NCBI RefSeq assembly: GCF_000745895.1 | Contig: NZ_JQKE01000013.1 | Location: forward strand, 1 to 57,414 | DNA: 57,414 nt | Direction: 5' to 3' | Source: Stenoxybacter acetivorans DSM 19021 | Lineage (GTDB): Bacteria > Pseudomonadota > Gammaproteobacteria > Burkholderiales > Neisseriaceae | Part shown: piece by piece, positions 54,721 to 57,414 of the stretch | Numbering within the stretch: position 1 is the first letter of the stretch | Layout of the letters: each line of letters opens with the position of its first letter | Notes under the pieces: generated by a model | What the model saw: the letters and a program-made list of their open reading frames with translations, nothing else | The model's database searches: none | Told to the model about the DNA's origin: nothing | Program-made: the position numbers and the translations under genes

Positions 54721-54735
54721 TTCAGGCTGCCTGAA
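54721..54735. repeat. Palindromic DNA uptake sequence
   Basis: TTCAGGCTGCCTGAA, just upstream of the methyltransferase gene. Confidence 0.8.
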
Positions 54736-54768
54736 AACAAATAATAAAAACAATTCTTTACTGCGCAG

Positions 54769-54796
54769 AAAATGCCTGTTAAACAACAGGCATTTT
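54769..54796. terminator. Terminator after the Bax-inhibitor-1 family gene
   Basis: AAAATGCCTGTT, 4-base loop, AACAGGCATTTT (12 bp perfect), flanked by A/T runs on both sides. It fits the end of the 54844-55545 transcript on the minus strand. Confidence 0.85.
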
Positions 54797-54843
54797 ATTT
54801 TCATGCGAGCGGCTAACCCATAATTGCAGCCGCTGTCGTTTTG

Positions 54844-55545
54844 CTATTCTCTGCCGCTTAAAGCCAACAAAATTTGCAGCAAACTGGTGAAAATATTGTA
54901 GAGTGAAATAAAAATGGTCAGTGCGGCACTGATGTGGCTGGTCTCGCCGCCATCAATCACTGTGCGGATTTGCCACATAATCAGCAAAGAGCTGAAAATG
55001 ACAAATGCAGCAGCCAAAGTGAGCGACAACACCGGCAGTTTTAAAAATAAATTTGCCACCACGCCCACCATCAGCACCACCGCGCCCACCATTAGGAAAC
55101 GCCCCAAACCATTCATATTGACATTGGTGCGCCGCGCAACAACTGCCATAACCAGAAACACACCGGCTGTCATCGCTGCCGCTAAGGCAACCAATTGTCC
55201 GCCATTGCTGAATGTGCTGCTCAGCTGCAGAATCGGTCCCAGCATAAAGCCCAAACCAAAGGTAAATACCATAAGTAAAGCCGCACCCACATTGCTGTAG
55301 CGGTTTTTCTCAATCGCAAAACACATGCCGTAGAAAAAGGCAAAAAAGGCGATGATACTGAGCCAATAATTGCTGAATAAAGAGACGAAATTAAATTGCA
55401 TGCCGACAAAAGCACCCGCAAGGCACGGAATAAAACTCAAGCCCAATAAGCCATAGGTTTTGCGCAAAACAACGTTTTGATCGGTTTGTGCCACGCCCTG
55501 CCCTAAATGGGTATAGTCGTAGGCATCTCGCTGCGGTTGATTCAT
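54844..55545 (-). CDS. Bax inhibitor-1 family membrane protein (YccA/YbhL-like)
   Basis: 233 residues, seven hydrophobic helices; family residues GLGFMLGPIL and the terminal helix region SLYNIFTSLLQILLALSG. AGGAG lies seven bases before the ATG. Bacterial members are inner-membrane proteins; YccA interacts with FtsH, and some relatives are pH-gated calcium leaks. Which applies here is unknown. Confidence 0.92.
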   Translation of the reverse strand: MNQPQRDAYDYTHLGQGVAQTDQNVVLRKTYGLLGLSFIPCLAGAFVGMQFNFVSLFSNYWLSIIAFFAFFYGMCFAIEKNRYSNVGAALLMVFTFGLGFMLGPILQLSSTFSNGGQLVALAAAMTAGVFLVMAVVARRTNVNMNGLGRFLMVGAVVLMVGVVANLFLKLPVLSLTLAAAFVIFSSLLIMWQIRTVIDGGETSHISAALTIFISLYNIFTSLLQILLALSGRE

Positions 55546-55861
55546 GATTTTCTCCTGAAAATGTTAGGGCTGCCTGAAACAATCTGTGTGATTATCGCCC
55601 AAATAAGGGTTTATTAAAAAATAACAACTCTCTATATTGCTGAAACACAAAACCTGCCCAAATAAAAAGCATCTTTATCATTATAAAATCATAGGCTTTG
55701 CCATCGTAAACACAGGCGCGGCAATCTATTATTTACAGCTGACGGCGTTAGCAGACAGATAAGCACACGACATCTTAACGCCCTTAAAGCAATCCAATTG
55801 CCGATGTTCTGTTTCACTGCCTGACAACCCCAAGCAAAGGTTCTCATATTGATTGTGTTTA
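55546..55861. other. 316-bp intergenic stretch
   Basis: Contains GGGCTGCCTGAA near 55563 (one base from a full uptake sequence) and otherwise nothing I can interpret. Confidence 0.4.
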
Positions 55862-56926
55862 TTATTTCACAATCTGAATCAATTCGCCGCGTGAATAGCG
55901 ATCTGCCATTTTCTCCAAAGAAATGGGCTTGATTTTATCTGCCTGCCCCACCGCGCCAAAGGCTTGGTAGCGATCAATACATATTTGCTTCATTGCTTTA
56001 ACGCTTTCAGCCAGATATTTGCGCGGATCGAATTCAGCGGGATTTTGCGCCATAAAACGGCGGATTGCACCGGTGCTTGCCAAACGCAGGTCGGTATCAA
56101 TATTAACTTTGCGCACGCCGTACTTAATGCCCTCAACAATTTCTTCAACCGGCACACCATAGGTTTCGCCGATATTGCCGCCGTATTCATTGATGATGCG
56201 CAGCCATTCTTGCGGCACGGAGCTTGAACCGTGCATCACCAAATGGGTATTGGGTAAACGCTCGTGAATTTCTTTAATGCGGTCAATCCGCAACACATCA
56301 CCCGTGGGTTTTCGGCTGAATTTATATGCGCCGTGACTGGTGCCGATGGCGATTGCCAGCGCGTCCACACCCGTGTCTTTAACAAATTGCGCCGCTTCTT
56401 CGACATCTGTGAGCATTTGGTCATGCGCCAGTTTTACGTCTGCACCGATGCCGTCTTCTTCGCCTGCATCACCGGTTTCCAAATTACCCAAACAGCCGAT
56501 TTCACCTTCTACAGACACGCCGCAGGCATGGGAAAATTGGACTACATTTCGGGTAACATTAACGTTGTAGGCATAATCAGCGGGTGTTTTGCCGTCGCTT
56601 TTCAGCGAACCGTCCATCATCACCGATGAAAAGCCCAGTTGAATCGAACGCTGGCAAACATCGGGTGAAGTACCGTGGTCTTGGTGCATCACCACTGGGA
56701 TATGCGGAAACTCTTCCACCGCCGCTAAAATCAAATGACGCAGAAACGGTGCACCCGCATATTTGCGCGCACCCGCGCTGGCTTGCACAATCACGGGGGC
56801 ATTCATTTCATCTGCCGCTTCCATAATGGCGCGCATTTGTTCTAAATTATTTACATTAAACGCCGGCAAGCCATAACTGTGTTCAGCAGCGTGGTCCAAT
56901 AATTGGCGCAAGGAAACCAAAGCCAT
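55862..56926 (-). CDS. fba: Class II fructose-bisphosphate aldolase
   Basis: 354 residues from the ATG at 56926 (GGAGA five bases ahead); the longer frame has no site. Zinc-binding histidines in [14 protein letters not shown] and GTSHGAYKF, and a further HGSSSVP. It splits fructose 1,6-bisphosphate in glycolysis/gluconeogenesis. The length and sequence fit the CbbA/FbaA proteobacterial type. Confidence 0.95.
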   Translation of the reverse strand: MALVSLRQLLDHAAEHSYGLPAFNVNNLEQMRAIMEAADEMNAPVIVQASAGARKYAGAPFLRHLILAAVEEFPHIPVVMHQDHGTSPDVCQRSIQLGFSSVMMDGSLKSDGKTPADYAYNVNVTRNVVQFSHACGVSVEGEIGCLGNLETGDAGEEDGIGADVKLAHDQMLTDVEEAAQFVKDTGVDALAIAIGTSHGAYKFSRKPTGDVLRIDRIKEIHERLPNTHLVMHGSSSVPQEWLRIINEYGGNIGETYGVPVEEIVEGIKYGVRKVNIDTDLRLASTGAIRRFMAQNPAEFDPRKYLAESVKAMKQICIDRYQAFGAVGQADKIKPISLEKMADRYSRGELIQIVK

Positions 56927-57040
56927 AAGAATCTCCAAAATCGGGAAAATATTGGCGCAGGCAACACAAAATATTTCAATAAAAAACACCCGCACCGTGC
57001 AAAAATTTGTACTGATTATAGCATTTTTATGACACAGCGC

Positions 57041-57052
57041 AGGCTGCCTGAA
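57041..57052 (+). repeat. DNA uptake sequence
   Basis: AGGCTGCCTGAA, upstream of fba and just outside the transposase remnant. Confidence 0.8.
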
Positions 57053-57088
57053 TAAGTAGTCGTCCCTGAAGAACCTGATCTAAAATAT

Positions 57089-57414
57089 TCAAACAACTTG
57101 CCAAAAATCTTGTCTTAAAAACCTAAATAAAATTAAATTTTCTCGACAAAAAAACAACCATGTCAACAATTTACGGAAATTGTAAGCAGCGGCAGCCAAA
57201 ATCGGATTGATTTCATTACCAATCTTGCCTTTTAAATAATTGATGCCCATACGGTTATCTTTTTTCAAATGACCGATAATGGGTTCTATTGCACTGCGCC
57301 GCTTCATCATCTTTTTCATCAATTGACCGGCTGCTTTAGGTATTCTTCCAACCAAATAAATATCAGCCTCTGCTTTTCCTTTTAATCCATGTCCTTTATA
57401 ACCTTGATCACAAT
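57089..57414 (-). mobile_element. IS5-family transposase, 3' part, cut by the window end
   Basis: The minus strand encodes DQGYKGHGLKGKAEAD at the window edge, followed by IPKAAGQLMKKMMKRR, SAIEPIIGHLKKDNRMG and NPILAAAAYNFRKLL. The E in AIEPIIGHLK is the last residue of the DDE triad of IS5/IS1106-like transposases. The protein continues beyond the window, so whether it is intact cannot be judged. The C-terminal end seems complete. Confidence 0.88.

Overview
The window looks like chromosome from a member of the Neisseriaceae. Most housekeeping genes are of betaproteobacterial/neisserial type: a BirA-CoaX fusion, a PorB-like porin and a RibB with a dead RibA-like tail. The non-coding DNA and some genes carry DNA-uptake sequences of the form AGGCTGCCTGAA. 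From memory this is the Simonsiella-type dialect, so Simonsiella or a close oral multicellular relative (Alysiella, Conchiformibius, Kingella) is the best guess. The genus call is inference; the family call is firmer.

Layout. 0.3-2.0 kb: ettA, ending in a hairpin made of two uptake sequences. 2.1-11.2 kb: a strikingly AT-rich, one-direction eight-gene cassette. It encodes a TSUP exporter, an HpaB-like flavin monooxygenase, a Rieske oxygenase, a class III (diaminobutyrate-type) aminotransferase, an ornithine/lysine-type N-monooxygenase, a PaiB-like flavin protein, a ZapE/AFG1-like ATPase and a tautomerase. It is bracketed by two diverged direct repeats of about 110 bp. I see no uptake sequence, NRPS/PKS or NIS synthetase in it. 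This is the best candidate for an undescribed system: a carrier-free pathway that should make a small N-oxygenated, ring- or C-oxygenated amino-acid-derived metabolite.

11.3-16.7 kb: core metabolism on the minus strand (Ldh2-type dehydrogenase, SPOR protein, BirA-CoaX, threonine aldolase). 17.0-21.9 kb: accessory DNA, with a run of small minus-strand genes resembling polymorphic-toxin immunity genes, toxin-tail debris, direct repeats, a six-copy heptanucleotide repeat in front of a roadblock/LC7-like gene and its small partner, an IS256-type transposase remnant and a DUF6980-like gene. 22.2-28.7 kb: fdhD-fdhE, a hotdog-fold protein, ygfZ, slyX, ppk1 and yggX.

29.3-36.5 kb: a probable catabolic module. 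A LysR regulator is divergent from a Dcu-type transporter (preceded by an overlapping 25-codon ORF), a porin, an amidase lipoprotein and an AbgB-like M20 amidohydrolase. Together these would bring in, cleave and use N-acyl or amide compounds. 36.8-50.1 kb: plsX, rpmF, yceD, maf, an RsmI-like methyltransferase, an FKBP lipoprotein, argJ, a DUF486 protein, metF, an SLC13 transporter, ruvB, a small lipoprotein and mutS.

50.2-52.4 kb: a graveyard of paralogous lipoprotein and putative toxin/immunity pieces, including one lipoprotein whose signal peptide is out of frame at an A7 run. 52.5-57.4 kb: ribB, a methyltransferase, a Bax-inhibitor-1 family protein, class II fructose-bisphosphate aldolase and an IS5-type transposase cut by the window end. 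I saw no tRNA, rRNA, CRISPR array or convincing riboswitch.
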